Shown here: one piece after another, positions 13,101 to 24,600 of the stretch | Position numbering within the stretch: position 1 is the first letter of the stretch | Layout: each line of letters begins with the position of its first letter | DNA from: Rosa chinensis | Taxonomy: Eukaryota > Streptophyta > Magnoliopsida > Rosales > Rosaceae | Direction: 5' to 3' | NCBI RefSeq assembly: GCF_002994745.2 | Contig: NC_037089.1 | Location: 84,344,347-84,408,346, forward strand | DNA: 64,000 nucleotides | Notes under the pieces: generated by a model | What the model was told of the DNA's origin: nothing | The model's input: the letters and a program-made list of their open reading frames with translations, nothing else | The model's database searches: none | Program-made: the position numbers and the translations under genes

Positions 13101-14221
13101 GAAGAATTTTATCCCCACATTATAGTTATAAGAAGTTTTCGAGGGACAATGCTAATTTGCCCGTTTGAGAACTATAGGTGTGGCCAGCGGGATAACTATT
13201 AAATGAGTTTTCTTGTGACTGGGAATGTCATTTCAAGGCGTGATCAATGTTCCAGTCAGTTGTCTGAGTAGCAAAGAGGAAGTGTAGTAGTTCCATAACC
13301 TACCTGCTTAAGAACTTATAGGTTTGTTCGGAGCTACCCTTTGTTATATTTGACAATTGTGGAACCTTTATGTGAATGATATTTGATCAATAATCTGTGC
13401 ACAACAGGCAAAAGAGGAAGTGTTGTTTTGGGGTAGCTAAATTAATTGTGTTGGACTTGTTGGTTAACAGTGACTATTTTGTGGCATATTAGTAGCGGTT
13501 GGGTTACCCCCATGAACGCACGTACGAAGGGAAATGTATTAAGTATGGAAATGATATATTATCACAATATTATTGGAGAACGGGGTGGATCTTCACGGTG
13601 TGACGTATTTGAAGAGGTTACGAATGCTACTATTTCGATAGAATGGTTTGTGATGTCCATACCATGTGTTATCTGATCTATAAGCATGTTTTGATTTGCT
13701 TGGGTAGTTGGGATTATAGGAAAACTCTTTAGGGTTGTCAAAGTAGTTGACTTGTGATTGTAAGAGAAAAATTTGACCAAGGTTAAGTCGACAAGCTTCA
13801 AGGTTTTGGAAACATTGGATGAGATATTGTTTTGATTTGTCTTTTGGGGACTATGAAAAGAAGTTCATTCTGGTTGTGGGTTATATCGTTATTTCCACAT
13901 CTTGGTTTTCTTGATGGGCGAGCCGATTATTCCTTGCGGTATTCAAGATTACAGTGACTGGTCATATTTCTGCTTGAGGACTGTTACTTTTTAAATGTCG
14001 ATTCCCTTATTGTATTTGACCACCTCTTGAACTAGATCTAAAGTTAGTTTCTGCATGAGTTGAGCAGACTTGCATATCGATCGTGCAATATCATCCCCAC
14101 CTTGTTATGATCTGAGTACTACATTCGTTGGGGATGTTGCATTGCAGATTAGTATATGTGTGCTACCTCTACTTTAACAGTATGAAATTTCGAGGACGAA
14201 ATTATTATAAGGAGGGGAGAT
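10139..14221 (+). mobile_element. Interior of the nested element, no coding capacity seen
   Basis: The primer binding site is at the left end and the polypurine tract at the right end. Between them stops are dense in all frames and the longest open stretches are under 80 codons without recognisable motifs. The interior is either of non-coding origin or decayed beyond recognition. The latter sits badly with the well-preserved LTRs. Confidence 0.75.
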
Positions 14222-15914
14222 TGTAACATCCCGAACCTAAATTCACTGGTTTACTAGTCATTGGGACGGTAAACAACCTTTACTTTCATTTTTACTTTCG
14301 GTTTAGTACTTTTAGTGGCCCTAAAAGTTGAATTTTTTTTCGGGTCAAAATTTGAGAAAATGTTCTTCATGGAATTTGTAGAGGACGTTAAACCGAGCGC
14401 GTGCATATGTGGTACGTAAAAATCGGACTTCGTATGCGAGAGTTATGGCCAAAAATGTGAAGTTACTGTTCATGGTAATTTTTGATTAAAATAGAAATTT
14501 ACCCCGGGTAGGTTTCCATTTCCGGAAACCCACCCCAGCTCTTTCTCTCTCCTCTCCCCCGACCTCTCTCTTCTCCGGTTCGACCATTTTCATTCTCCCT
14601 CCGATTTCGGGCGATTCCGGCCACCAACCGGCGTGCCACCGGTCACCAGAGGAGCGCCTCCTCCCTCCGAGCACCCTAGCAACCTTGGTTTTCCACGATT
14701 TGGCCGGAAAACCACGGATCGAAGCAAAATCCCCTCCGGCTACAGTTTGAAGCTTTTGCCGATTTCCGGCGATTCCGGCCACCTCCGGTCCCCATTTCGC
14801 CGTCGAAGGTTCGGTTTTCATCACTGATCATTTCCCCTATGGCCTTGTATCACGATTTGTTGTGTAGATGCCGAATCGACGAATTGAAATTCTAGGGTTC
14901 TTAAGGATTTCGATGGAATAAATTCTTGTTTATTTATTCAATTTTTGGCATTGGGAATGCCTCATTGACAATCTACTTATTTCTTTAGCGTGTGGGACAC
15001 GCTGTTAATTTATACGACTTTATGAGTATTTCCGGGTACGGTTGGGAATTGTACCTGTGTTTTCTTTATTCGTGGGATATGGGGAAGCCTTAAGGATTTA
15101 TGGGATTTTATTAGTTTTTACCCACCATACCTGGGTCGTTATATATATATTTATTGCTAGCTAGCCTATTATAACTCCTCCCTACTTACTATGTGTTTGT
15201 AGGCGAGTAAGAGCAGAGCATGGGATGCTCCAGAGTGTGGGACACTCCGACCCGAGCCTAAGAGGCTCCCTTATTTCGTATGGTGAAATTTCTTCCCCAT
15301 ATTTTATTGTTGCTTGACTATCGGGGCTAGTCCGATTTTCACTGTAGCCAGCGGGGCTGGTCTTATTTTCTTAAGAAATGAGATTTCGGTTTTACGATAT
15401 AGTTTTCGAATGTGGTGACTAGCGAGGCTAGTCAATTTATCGTTTTGGAATTCTTGGATTTAAAGCTAAATGTATTTTTCTAATTGTTGCATGCATCGGT
15501 TATTAAAGAGAATAAATGTGGGAAAGTATGAAATCCTTTTTCCTTTGAGTTGTTTATTTTGTCCACTCACGCTAACGTTTTTCGTCTACTTTCCCCTGGA
15601 CCTTTCAGTTTCTAATGCCCAGTTTGCAGGCGAATTAGTGGAGGTCGGGCGTACATGACATTTGAGGCATAGTTGTCACTACTTCCGCAGTGTAGGATCA
15701 CTTGATCCTTTACTCCTCTGTTATATCCCTGTGTATAGTAGTACTGCTCTGCTTAACCTTTGGGATTAGTATTTTTGAGTTTTGTGTGTTTTACAGGTTT
15801 TCGGGTAGTCCATTTTAGAGATGACTCTGCCGAATTTTTGGTAGAGTTATCCCTAAGGTGGGCCCCACAGGGCCACTTCGGGTTTCAGGGTGAAATTCGG
15901 GGCTGGTCCTGTCA
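14222..15914 (+). repeat. 3' LTR of the nested element (1,693 bp)
   Basis: Same start, end and length as 8446-10138. The right target duplication ATATA follows directly. Confidence 0.95.
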
Positions 15915-15919
15915 ATATA

Positions 15920-16534
15920 GGATCAAGAACTAACGTCCAAAACACCATGGTTGGTGACATTGCCGCCACCACCACCAAGGGTGGCCGGCCTCACTCTATC
16001 CCCCTCCATCAAAACGACAATAATGTTTTGATGGGTTTTGCTAATACAGGGTACCTCTCTGACCCTCACAAAGGTAGCTCCCAAACGGGTTATGTCTTTA
16101 CCATGGGAAGCACTGCGATATCTTGGAGGTCTATGAAACAGACCCTTGTTGCTACTTCTTCGAATCATGCTGAGATTATTGCTCTACATGAAGCCATTCG
16201 TGAATGTATATGTCTAAGGTCTGTAATTAGACATATTCAAGGAAGTTGTGGTTTGAAGTCTACCACAGATGAACCTACATGCATTTATGAGGATAATGCA
16301 GCTTGTATTGAACAAATGAAGTTAGGTTTCATCAAGGGCGACAACACCAAGCATATATCGCCTAAGTTCTTCAATAATCAACAACAACAATCACTTCTAA
16401 AGATTGAAGTGAATCAAATCCGATCAGAGGATAATGTAGCGGACTTATTCACTAAGTCGTTACCTAAATCCACCTTTGAGAAACATGTAAAGAGCATCGG
16501 ATTGAGAAAGTTATCCGAATTCCCACGATTGTAG
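15920..16534 (+). pseudogene. Copia RNase H, 3' part after the nested insertion
   Basis: The frame contains GFANTGYLSDPHKGSSQTGY, then ISWRSMKQTLVATSSNHAE, with the conserved Ser-Glu block of Copia RNase H. KHISPKFF and EDNVADLFTKSLP follow, the end of the polyprotein. It stops at 16532-16534. Together with the part ending at 8440 it makes one RNase H domain interrupted by the 7.5 kb element. Confidence 0.92.
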
Positions 16535-16731
16535 CAATCAGGGGGATATATCGACATCAGGGGGTAGTTATGATGTCTACATGTTCGATCTTGAAGAGTG
16601 AAGGACGTGTTGTGCTCTTTTGCCCTTCGACCAGGGTTATTTTATCCCACAGGATTTTTGTTACCTGGCAAGGTTTTTAACGAGGCAACGGATGAAGCGT
16701 CACCACCAAGTTTGAGCGGCACAAGGGGGAA

Positions 16732-16938
16732 TGTTGAAGGAAAATAAACTTAGTGTGCCTTATCAAACTAGGAGTAGTAATAGGAGAGAAGGTTCTAAAA
16801 TTCCTAATCCTATACGGATTAGTATTCCTTGTAACATTAGAATATGTACTTTGTAATCCCTATATATAGGGCTCATATTCTCAATAATAATACACAATTC
16901 TTTCATCAATTCTCTTTCGAATCTATTTTACTTCTACA
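16732..16938 (+). repeat. 3' LTR of Copia element 1 (207 bp)
   Basis: It follows a caagggggaa polypurine tract and aligns with 3774-3984. It ends in CTACA. The sequence right after it (ttgagtgtgtatag) is PIGN locus sequence matching 28918 onward. Confidence 0.9.
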
Positions 16939-17620
16939 TTGAGTGTGTATAGAAATGTTGTGTCTGGCCCACAGATTTATAACTAAGAAATTAGTATCTT
17001 TATCTGTTTAATCATTACTTTATTCGGGAAATTCTGCTACATTAAGATACAAAAATGCAAATGACATTTCATGTACAAGGAACTGAAGACCAATGAGACA
17101 GCATAATTTTATTTGAAGAATATAGTAACCCTACCAGGAAGAAGAAATGCATAGTCATAACGTTTGAAAACAATATAACGAGAAAATGGCATCCCAAACG
17201 TGGAAGTCGGTTCAGCTTTGTTATTGCACTGAATATAAGTACAAGCTATAACCATTTGATAACTTGCTCACATTTTCTTATGTCTCAATGCTATAACAAG
17301 TCGTAAATACCTATTACACACAAAATTGTGATTGTACTTACATGACAAGCATAAATGGAATGAATAGGTTGAAGATGAGTAACGCTGCCATAAGAAAATG
17401 CTGCAATGAGAGAAAACAATATCATCTAAGTAGCACAACTCTGCAAATAATTTGATTCAACAAAAATTCAACCTTCACTTACGCTGAAGACAGTAATGAA
17501 CCGATAAACTGATGAGATTTCGAAACTTGCGATACTTGTAAAATTTCTCATTCCGAAGAAGGCAACATTAAACAAGACCATCTAAAGACACAAACTCCAT
17601 TAAAACAAAAAAATTGGAAG
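16939..17620 (-). pseudogene. PIGN: PIGN fragment, exons 17-15
   Basis: This block aligns with 28913-29715 of the intact gene: the intron before exon 18, exon 17, exon 16 (about 17340-17400) and exon 15 (about 17475-17580). Exon 17 has lost its 5' part (the intact 29215-29335 segment is missing). At about 17605 PIGN similarity ends and sequence from downstream of SAG101 begins, so this is a junction between two copies of the locus. Confidence 0.85.
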
Positions 17621-17628
17621 ACTTGACC

Positions 17629-18102
17629 TCACCTAAAGTTGTTTTCTAATATAATTAAAATAAATGTCGTAAGAAACATCCCCGACAAACAATTTGTTTG
17701 ACAAAAGTTGTTTTCCAGTATAATGAGAAATAAAAACATAGACCATCTTCGGTAAATGCAAGGCTGCCTCCCAAAGGTCTCCAGCGTGTGGACATTCATA
17801 ATGCTGGTGGTGACTTGCAGATTAATCAAGGTGTTGTTGATAGTGCCGGTTATAATAATACTTCCCGAGAGCTTCCCATAACACACAAAGCAATACACAG
17901 CAAGAAACCAATCTTTTCCCACAAGCTAGGGTGAGGAAATCAGGAATTGACTGGGTCTTTTACAACAAATTTATTGAACCACCAATTCCAAAGATTGGAA
18001 ACTGAACACAGAGAGCAATACAACAACAGAAGGAAAAACACACCAAAGTACACACAATTTTCAATGACATAAACCTTATTTGTTGGATACCTGGATCACA
18101 AA
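17629..18102 (-). pseudogene. 3' flank of SAG101-like copy A
   Basis: This stretch matches 25165-25620, the sequence downstream of the intact SAG101-like gene, through most of its length. Small indels are present. It holds no gene of its own. Confidence 0.75.
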
Positions 18103-18945
18103 CTAGGTAAACTTCCCTTCCTCGTACTCTTTGGGACCACCATTTTTCATGAAGTGCGAGAGCGATGAGGAGCTTTCAACAATTCCTTTATACTCATTCC
18201 ACCATTTCATAAAACTGCTCTTCTTCAAGAAAATCTCAGGTGACACTGCATAATTCTTTAGAGCAGTCCACACATAGTCCTCAAACTCTTTCAACTTCCC
18301 TTTGTCATCAGTAGTTAGTCCTCCATTCTTCAACAAGATGAGAGCTTCCTCAACACGTGCCCAAAAGCAAGAATCATCATTCAAATTAGAACCCACGTTC
18401 TTTCTTTTGGATTTGCTTGGGCCAGATTCTGGTGTTTCTTCTTGTTTCTGTGTTTCCTGCCTCTTCTTCTTTTCTTGCTCCTGCTTCTCCTGATGCAATT
18501 TCGCCAACAGAGTAAAATGTTTAGGCCTTTTCCCATCCTCGGTATGGTAATTTTCCCCACCATCCTTATAGCAGTCTGCAATGTGAAGTGGTTCAACCAT
18601 CCTCCAGTAGGTTGTGCCTGCATAAAGCCAACGAAGCCGCAAGTAAGCTCTGTCTAACTGAGGCTTGTTCTCTATTTCTGTGACAGAGTCCTCCCAGTAA
18701 TTCATGAGTTTCTTCTTATACTCGTTAACCTTAACGTCAGCTGGCTTCTCCTTATTTCTGTACATGTCATAGTATCCATAACCTTTATCTTTGGAATCCT
18801 TCTTGTACCACTCCAAGTAGGCCATGTGAATTTTAACATCATTTAATTTGTTGTCAGAATCCGAATTCTTCTTCTTCTGAATTAATAACTTTGTTTCATG
18901 TCTTTTCATCTTCCCAACCAGATTGTCGATATCCATACAGGACTG
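18103..18945 (-). pseudogene. SAG101: SAG101-like copy A, last exon only
   Basis: The last exon of the EDS1-family gene encodes the EP domain (281 codons with the stop). It contains YLEWYKKDSKDKGYGYYDMY, then NYWEDSVTEIE, WRMVEPLHIADCY, SCFWARVEEALILL and AVSPEIFLKKSSFMKWWNEY. The frame is still open, and the acceptor (ttgcaacag) is kept. It is 24 bp shorter than the intact copy at 25621, mostly in the lysine/glutamine-rich linker. The upstream lipase-like exons are absent: a Copia LTR starts at 18984, inside what was intron 3. With no start region it cannot make the normal protein. Confidence 0.85.
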
Positions 18946-18983
18946 CTGTTGCAATGATAACATTTTAGTCAGAAATTGAAGAG

Positions 18984-19224
18984 TGTTGTAAAATAGAAAA
19001 ATTTTTGAGAGAGAGAGAGAGTTTGGACACAGAGAATTAGATTGTATGTATTCATCTCACCATGAGGGGGTTTATGTAGGAGTACATGATGTATACAAAT
19101 AGGCAACATTTAATAGTAACGTCAATTACTCCTATTCACAATTCTATCAATCACTTATCTATAGTGAAAAACATATACGACTCTCCATCTATTTACATGA
19201 TATTAGCCATAATTATTTACAACA
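18984..19224 (-). repeat. 3' LTR of Copia element 2 (241 bp)
   Basis: The ends are TGTTGTAAA and TTTACAACA, a 9-bp inverted repeat. On the minus strand it is preceded by ccaagggggag, a polypurine tract (19225-19235). A GA microsatellite (19007-19021) lies near its R/U5 side. Confidence 0.85.
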
Positions 19225-19284
19225 CTCCCCCTTGGATATTTCATGTCAATAGTGTTGCCTAGGCTGAGCGCTTCTAAGTTGCCT

Positions 19285-19672
19285 CATCAAAAACCTTGCC
19301 AAGTAACAAAAACCCTGTGGGAGAAAAACAACATTGGTCGAAGGACAAAAAGAGCACAACGCGTGAGAATGTGGAGTAGTTGTATCACAATAAAGATAGG
19401 TGAAGTCTTCTTATCAGCATCATAAGTAGATAGTATGTCTACGAGAGGGATGCATTAGAGTTGCTACACCAAAACCTTGCCCGGTAAACCCAGTGGGAGA
19501 AACCCTTGGTCGAAGGGAAAAGATGAGCAAATGCATATATGTCAAATCAAAACATCTTCAGGATATACTATAATTGGGGTGACCATGCTAAAGATGTGCC
19601 TCGTTAAAACATTTCCAGGTAACAAAACCCAGTGGGATAAAATAACCCTGAATGAAGGACAAAAAGAGTACA
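19285..19672 (-). repeat. Three-copy repeat in the Copia 2 3' UTR
   Basis: Three diverged copies (about 19290-19356, 19473-19529, 19606-19671) share the pattern aaccttgcc-ggtaacaaaacccagtgggaga-ggtcgaaggacaaaaagagc. One copy of the same block sits in the 3' UTR of Copia element 1 on the other strand (about 16600-16690). Such repeats are common in Ty1/copia 3' UTRs. Confidence 0.7.
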
Positions 19673-19699
19673 CGTGGTCAAGTGGGTATGCTTTAGGAT

Positions 19700-21300
19700 A
19701 CTCCCCCTGATTTCGACTCCCCTTTTAAATTACAAGTTAGGTAATTCAAATAGTTTACGTAGACCAATATCTTGAACATGCTTCTGGAATGTATACTTTG
19801 GTAGTGACTTGGTGAAGAGGTCTGCATGATTGTCTTCAGATCAAATCTGCTTAACTTCAATCTTCTGATGCTCTTGTTGTTGCTAAGTGAAGGAGAACTT
19901 CGGTACAATATGTTTGGTGTTGTCTCCTTTGATGAAACTTGTCTTTATCTGCTCTATTTAAGCAGCATTATCCTCGTAGATAATGGTTGGTTCATCAGTG
20001 GTGGAATGCAGTCCACATGTGCTTCGAACATGCTTTGTAACAGCTCTTAGCCCTGTACATTCACATATTGCTTCTTGAAGAGCTAGTAGTATCTTAGCAT
20101 GATTCGAAGAGGTAGCAACAAGTGTCTATTTCATAGACCTCTAAGAAATTGCAGTATTCCCAATGGTAAAGGCATAACCAGTTTGGGAACGTGCCTTGTG
20201 CGGGTCTGATAGATAGTCTATATCAGCATATCCAACAAGGCGAGCATCATTCTAAGGATCAAGGGGGTTTGATCCATTCCTTGATGCATAGGGATAGAAT
20301 AAGCCTATATCCGCCGTACCTCTAAGGTAGCGAAAAATGTCTTTTATGCCATTCAGTTGGCGGCGTGTTGGCGCAGAGCTATATCTAGCTAACAAGTTCA
20401 CATTGAATTAGATGTCCTGTCTAGGGCATTGAGCCAAGTACAATAATGCGCATATTGCACTTAGATATGAGACTTCTGGCACCAATATCTCTTCGTTATC
20501 ATTTGCAGAACAATACGGTTCTCTTTAGACTTCAGACAACCATGGGTGTGCTTGCTTTTATCCTCATTAAAGCGTCTTAACATCTTCTGGATTGTAATTT
20601 GGTTGATGGACCAAATTTTTCATCTGCACTGTGCTCGAGCTCCAGGTCGAGACAATAATCTGTTCTCCCAAGGCCTTTCATCTCAAATTCCGACTTCAAG
20701 TGCTTTGCGGTTTCCTTGATCTCTTCAGGAATATCAATCAAATTCATGTCTTTAACATAGACCGCTATAATTCCAAACCCGGAACTTGTTTCCTTAATAA
20801 ACACGCATGGGCATAGTTTATTATTCACATATCCCATCCCGATCAAATATTCACTTAGACGGTTATACCACCTCCGTCTAGATTATTTCAATCCATAAAG
20901 TGAACGCCTCAAAACTAATGGAGAGCGTGTTCCGTGATCTAGAACTATTTGCATTGGGTATCATAAGTCCTTCAGGAACTTTCATGTATATCTCTATATT
21001 GTGATCCCCATAGAGATAAGCTATGACCACATTTATATGCTGCATATTCAGTTTTTCAGAAACTACCAAACTGATAAGTTAGCGGAACGTTATGACGTCC
21101 ATTACGAGAGAATACGCCTCCTCGTAATCAATCACAGGGCGTTGAGAAAATTCTTGCACCACTAGACGAGCCTTGTGTATCACAATCTCGTTTTTCTCAT
21201 TACGCTTCCTTACAAATACCGATTTAAATTCTACGGGTTTAACATGGGGAGGTGTAGGAACAACAGGTCCAAACACCTTTCTCTTTGTCAAAAAATCTAT
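19700..21300 (-). pseudogene. Copia 2 reverse transcriptase / RNase H remnant
   Basis: Minus-strand pieces read FGPVVPTPPHVKPVEFK, VHKARLVVQEFSQ-like sequence, VSEKLNMQHINVVIAYLYGD, NNKLCPCVFIKETSSGFGI and YVKDMNLID. They align block by block with Copia element 1 but in several frames. The catalytic motif has Lys in place of the first Asp. Confidence 0.85.
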
Positions 21301-21660
21301 TTTGACCTGGATTGCTTATTTCCTTGTTAGCCAGTTGTCTTTTCATTGATATTGATCAACAAAGCAAGCTTCGAGGTCATCGCATATTATAGATTCTGTG
21401 GCCACCGCAAATACTAATATACCATCGATGATGATCTCATTCCAATTCCAAATCTCACTAAATTTACCTAGGTTTCTCTATTCTCAGGAGTGGGTTCAAA
21501 TGTTGGAGCGTCCCCCAACATAGTCTCTTCTAGGACATACCCACAATCCGGATTTATCTCGTGAGATGAATCGGTTTGAGATTGCGATGTCAAGAGGATT
21601 CGTTTGTGCCAAGTTTACCCTCTTCTAGGGATAAGAATCCTTCGAACCTAGTAGTCTACC

Positions 21661-22760
21661 TCACTTCAGGGCAGGGACATATGACTGGTTAGCCGCCATG
21701 GTAGTACCTCGTCCATCTGGGACGACACATCCTACAGGGACTTCTATCCTTCCAGGCACATTTGCAGCAGGTATATATGATCTTGGCACTTTAGCTAGAT
21801 CAGAGAAAGCGTCTGGCATATTTTGGGCTACACTCTGTAGATCTAGAATTCTCCTCACTTCATTATCACATTGTGCGGTTTGGGGATCAAGATGAGACAT
21901 AGTGGGGACATTCCACGTCAATTCACTTCGTTCATTAGGAACAGTAACGTTCTTATCTCCCCGTAACGGCGGGAAGATTGTCTCATCAAAGTGACAATCC
22001 GCAAATCTAGCGGTAAAGAGAACGCCTGTCAAGGGCTCGAAAGAGCACAAAATGGATGGGATTCATAATCAACATGTATGCCCATCCTTTGTTGAGGACC
22101 CAATTTTGTACGTTGTGACGGCACAATTGGCACAAGGACTGCATACCCAAATGGGCATAAGTGCGAAACATTAGGTTCGTACCGAGTCACCAGCTGTAAC
22201 GCGGAGTAAGGTTGGTAGCAGTGGGCCTCAACGGGACCAACATAGCTGCATGCAATGCATAGCTCCATGCAGAAATTAGAAGTTTGGTGCTCATTACCAA
22301 GATTCTATCTGCGAGACCATCTTGGGTGTGAACATAGGGAACTAAATGTTCAGCATCAATCCCAAAGGATATGCAATAATCATCGAAAGACTTCAATGTA
22401 AACTCTCCGGTATTATCAAGTCTTATGAACTTTATGGGATAATCTGAGTGGTGAGCCCTCAATTTCATGATCTGGGCGAGAGTTTAGCAAAAACAGTATT
22501 TTCTTATGGACAGTAGTGTAACATGTGATCACTTTGTCGATACATCAACCAAAACCATTAATATTTAACTGGTCCACATGGTGGTTGGATATGTCCACAA
22601 ATTTCTCTTGCATTCTGTGCAGAAAAATGGTGGTGTATGTACTAGTCTTTGCATATGATGGTCTAGTATTAAATATTCTTAACGAGTATGGCATAGTGTG
22701 TCATTATATACAAGATCCTTATTCAGAAGGGGATGCACCTGTGATGAATTGAGGATACGG
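21661..22760 (-). pseudogene. Copia 2 integrase remnant
   Basis: Frames on the minus strand give FIRLDNTGEFTL (catalytic Asp block), HTQDGLADRI, YEPNVSHLCPFGYAV and LFTARFADCHFDETIFP. These match the integrase and following linker of Copia element 1. At least three frame changes are needed to follow it. Confidence 0.85.
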
Positions 22761-22789
22761 TGCATCATACTTTGACCTGGGTGTCCCAA

Positions 22790-23110
22790 ACAGTCATGCC
22801 ATATCAAGTAGTTGCTTGAATTGGTTAGCTTCTAGCTAACAGATTTCAATTTCTCCAATGTACGCTTCTGGCTGCACACTCGGAGGTTATGCAAAGATAT
22901 TCCACTCATTTTTCTCAATGGTTTCAACGTGATAACTGTTGGTTCGAATATCCTTAATACTCAATAACATTCTTCTGGAACGTGGAGAATATAAGGCCTC
23001 ATTAATAGTAAGTTCAGTACCATTGGACAACATAAAGTAGGCTTTGCCATATCCCTCTATCAGGTTGGATTGCCTTGATACGGTTGTCACAGAGGTATGA
23101 ATAGACAATA
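22790..23110 (-). pseudogene. Copia 2 protease / pre-integrase remnant
   Basis: The minus strand reads VSRQSNLIEGYGKAYFMLSN, then EALYSPRSRRMLLSIKDI, the block after the protease active site. GLHPVT-like histidine pieces follow in other frames. Confidence 0.75.
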
Positions 23111-23479
23111 AGTTTAAAAAACATCTCCGATCTGGGAGTGTGGTGTGTGTAATAGCACTTTTAACCAGACAACAAACTTCCGCACAGAATATGTCTATTC
23201 ATTTATTTAATTCAATGGATCACATGTATAAATAAGTTTATTGAATTAAATACATTCGAACATAACCACATTTCCATAATCCAAAATAATTGAAAACATA
23301 AATCACCAAAATCCGAAGATGTTTCTTTCATTAAGATGAAATAGATATGGCACAAGGGGCCAATTATAACCATGTCGTCGAGTTCTAACCCTCGGTATGT
23401 TCATTTACTTCCCAAAAATCCATGATCTCTAGTGTGGAATAGATAGAAAATGATCCTTCAAAAAAGTTGGTATTCCGAG

Positions 23480-23880
23480 TTCCGCGACCAGCGTAATACT
23501 CATCTACTGCTTCGGCTATTGCACAACAAGTGCGGGACTAGCAGTCAATTCCTCCACATCGATAACAAAGATCATGTTGATTCTGGTGGAGACAGGCCGG
23601 ACCAGTGTTCCTTTCAACTTGAGCTTGCTGAGTTATGACATCATGGTTCCTACCACGTGGAGCCTAATTACGTGGCCTCTTGGTCTTTGGCCAAGTGGCA
23701 GACAGTCATATGGGTTAATTTCGTTCTGCCAATCATGTCTTGCTTCAAGCAAGAAATTGTCATCTGATGGTGAAAGTGCTCTTCCAGAGCGACCCAATGA
23801 GTTTGTATATTCTCTTCATCGGATACTCAACTTGGAGTGTTTACTCCATACGTTTCCTTTTTGAAAATTATGGCACTCAT
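23480..23880 (-). pseudogene. Copia 2 gag remnant with zinc knuckle
   Basis: On the minus strand, 23551-23578 encodes HDLCYRCGGIDC followed by a stop and SRTC, a damaged CCHC zinc knuckle. Upstream sequence encodes hydrophilic gag-like residues with an Arg/Gly-rich stretch. The gag N-terminus and the 5' LTR are missing. Confidence 0.7.
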
Positions 23881-23899
23881 ATTAAAAGCCTCAATGACG

Positions 23900-24600
23900 A
23901 TATTTCTAGGGATTTTTTTCCCACTTACCCCATTAAATTTTTTTAATTCTCCCCTTATCCAAAACACTCTAAGGAAGTCTTTCTTAATACCCCATTAAGT
24001 TTTTTTTTAGACCATTTTACCCTCACTCCTTTGTTACTTAGAGAGAGAAAAAAAAAATGGAAGAGAGAGAAACTATAGGAGACTTCGCCAGAGCCAGTCA
24101 CTGGTCGCCGGATTCCTGTAAACTTTAGCCTGATTCAAGTCGCCGGTCGACGAAATCCCATCACCAGCTGCCGCCCACCGGACTTTTCTGAAAACCTCGT
24201 CAGAGGTTCCAAAAGAAATTGTCGGAGATCTCCTAGGTCGCTAGAAAGTTTATTCCCTCAATAGACATGTATTGCCCCCCAATAGACCTCTATTGGGCGG
24301 GCAATAGACCTCTATTTTATGAAACCTCGCCGAAAATCTCCAAAGAGGTTGTTGGAGATCTCATATTGAGTCTGGGAGGTTTATTGTCCCCGCCAATAAA
24401 CCTGTATTGCCCTTCAATAGACGTTTATTACCCCCCAATAGAACTTTCGGTCGACGGAATATAAACTAATTTCAGTAAAATTAGACAAATAAAACTTTGA
24501 TTAAGGAAAAAAATGAGAAAATTACTTCAATTTAAAAAATTTATTATCTCCAATAGACGTCTATTGCCCTCCCATAGCCCTGTATTGCCCCCAATAAAAT
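23900..24600. mobile_element. DNA-transposon-like repeat, family X, copy 1
   Basis: From about 23905 the sequence matches 63528 onward over some 270 bases: tttttttcccacttacccc, a GA tract, a purine-rich block, and a proline/arginine-type GC-rich stretch. It then passes into copies of a CAATAGACGTCTATTG-type palindrome separated by C runs (24255-24290, 24400-24440, 24553-24592). No target duplication could be fixed. The class is unknown; a Mutator-like terminus is one possibility. Confidence 0.55.

Larger units (their letters stand above)
8446..15914 (+). mobile_element. Nested non-coding LTR element, Gypsy-like (LARD type)
   Basis: Two LTRs of equal length (1,693 bp) flank a 4.1 kb interior, and the target duplication ATATA is perfect (8441-8445 and 15915-15919). 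The primer site TGGTATCAGAGC, complementary to initiator tRNA-Met, starts at about 10142. The interior ends in aaggaggggaga before the 3' LTR, preceded by a tttcgaggacgaaat block that is typical of the end of Ty3/gypsy elements. I find no gag, protease, reverse transcriptase or integrase in any frame of 10139-14221. It therefore fits a large retrotransposon derivative moved by proteins of a partner element. Confidence 0.9.
3774..16938 (+). mobile_element. Copia LTR retrotransposon, dead, with a nested insertion
   Basis: The element is bounded by LTRs at 3774-3984 and 16732-16938. Without the nested element at 8446-15914 and its target copy it would be about 5.7 kb, normal for Copia. The order is protease, integrase, reverse transcriptase, RNase H, as in Ty1/copia. 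Gag is missing, and several stops and frameshifts break pol, so it cannot be autonomous. The polypurine tract is at about 16722-16731. Bases after the 5' LTR read gttatcagcacga, not the usual TGG-type primer site. The flanks do not show a 5-bp target duplication; both flanks are pieces of the PIGN locus (see findings). Confidence 0.9.
18984..23895 (-). mobile_element. Copia element 2, dead and 5'-truncated
   Basis: On the minus strand the order is gag remnant, protease, integrase, reverse transcriptase, RNase H, 3' UTR, LTR. The 3' LTR lies at 18984-19224. No second copy of this LTR exists at the gag side, where the element stops at about 23880-23900 next to another repeat. Many stops and frameshifts are present, and the catalytic YVDD is changed to YVKD. 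It inserted into intron 3 of SAG101 copy A, right after ttgaagag, the same place that reads through in the intact copy at about 26520. Confidence 0.88.
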
